A stretch of DNA of 64,000 nucleotides from Vespa crabro (lineage: Eukaryota > Arthropoda > Insecta > Hymenoptera > Vespidae): positions 8,840,194 to 8,904,193 of the forward strand of contig NC_060955.1 of NCBI RefSeq assembly GCF_910589235.1, read 5' to 3'. The position numbers and the translations under genes were made by a program. This document shows, one piece after another, positions 63,891-64,000 of this stretch (the stretch's first letter is position 1; each line of letters begins with the position of its first letter). The notes under the pieces were generated by a model, which was not told the origin of the DNA, did not search any database, and saw only the letters and a program-made list of their open reading frames with translations.

Positions 63891-64000
63891 TTTTTATATT
63901 GATAAGAATAGATAATTATTAAATGATAAGAAGACACTAATTTAGAATTTGTTATAAGTTATAAAGTTATAAATAAAAAGATCCGAAAAAAGAGAACGAT

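Overview
This window looks like nuclear DNA of an insect, most likely a hymenopteran. It is AT-rich, with intron-split genes using GT..AG splice sites, long gene-poor stretches full of (GA)n, (CT)n, (TA)n and (TGGA)n microsatellites, and mariner-type transposons. The species call is an inference. Four conserved genes were read exon by exon with consistent splice phases, plus one unrecognised two-exon candidate.

Layout: (1) 131-775, plus strand: the last three coding exons of a protein-L-isoaspartate O-methyltransferase (PCMT), whose 5' end lies outside the window. (2) 1717-4099, minus strand: a complete ten-exon equilibrative nucleoside transporter (ENT/SLC29), tail to tail with PCMT. (3) About 4.1-17.6 kb: no gene recognised; it holds a 131-bp mariner-like MITE, a 480-bp (TGGA)n tract and a diverged tandem duplication. 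(4) 17623-25920, plus strand: a five-exon inositol-trisphosphate 3-kinase with a 6.6-kb first intron containing a perfect 196-bp tandem duplication and a dead mariner fragment. (5) 27161-31828, plus strand: a 14-exon gamma-tubulin complex component 5 (GCP5), with a 702-bp inverted-repeat element in one intron, followed by a possible two-exon gene of 107 codons (32154-32543). (6) 36976-39417, minus strand: the complete five-exon Polycomb (Pc) gene, with chromodomain and C-terminal box. Its 5' side opens into a GC-richer, CpG-containing domain (39.4-43.4 kb). (7) About 43.4-64 kb: no protein gene recognised. It holds a full-length but dead mariner inside a pre-existing palindrome, a candidate 0.44-kb MITE, an RFX X-box-like site, several diverged tandem arrays and many GA/CT tracts.

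The genes are unrelated housekeeping or regulatory genes (protein repair, nucleoside transport, inositol phosphate signalling, microtubule nucleation, chromatin silencing) and do not form a joint system. I found no clearly new biological system. The most unusual material is structural: transposon-in-palindrome nesting, a foldback element, and repeated diverged tandem duplications of about 170-360 bp.
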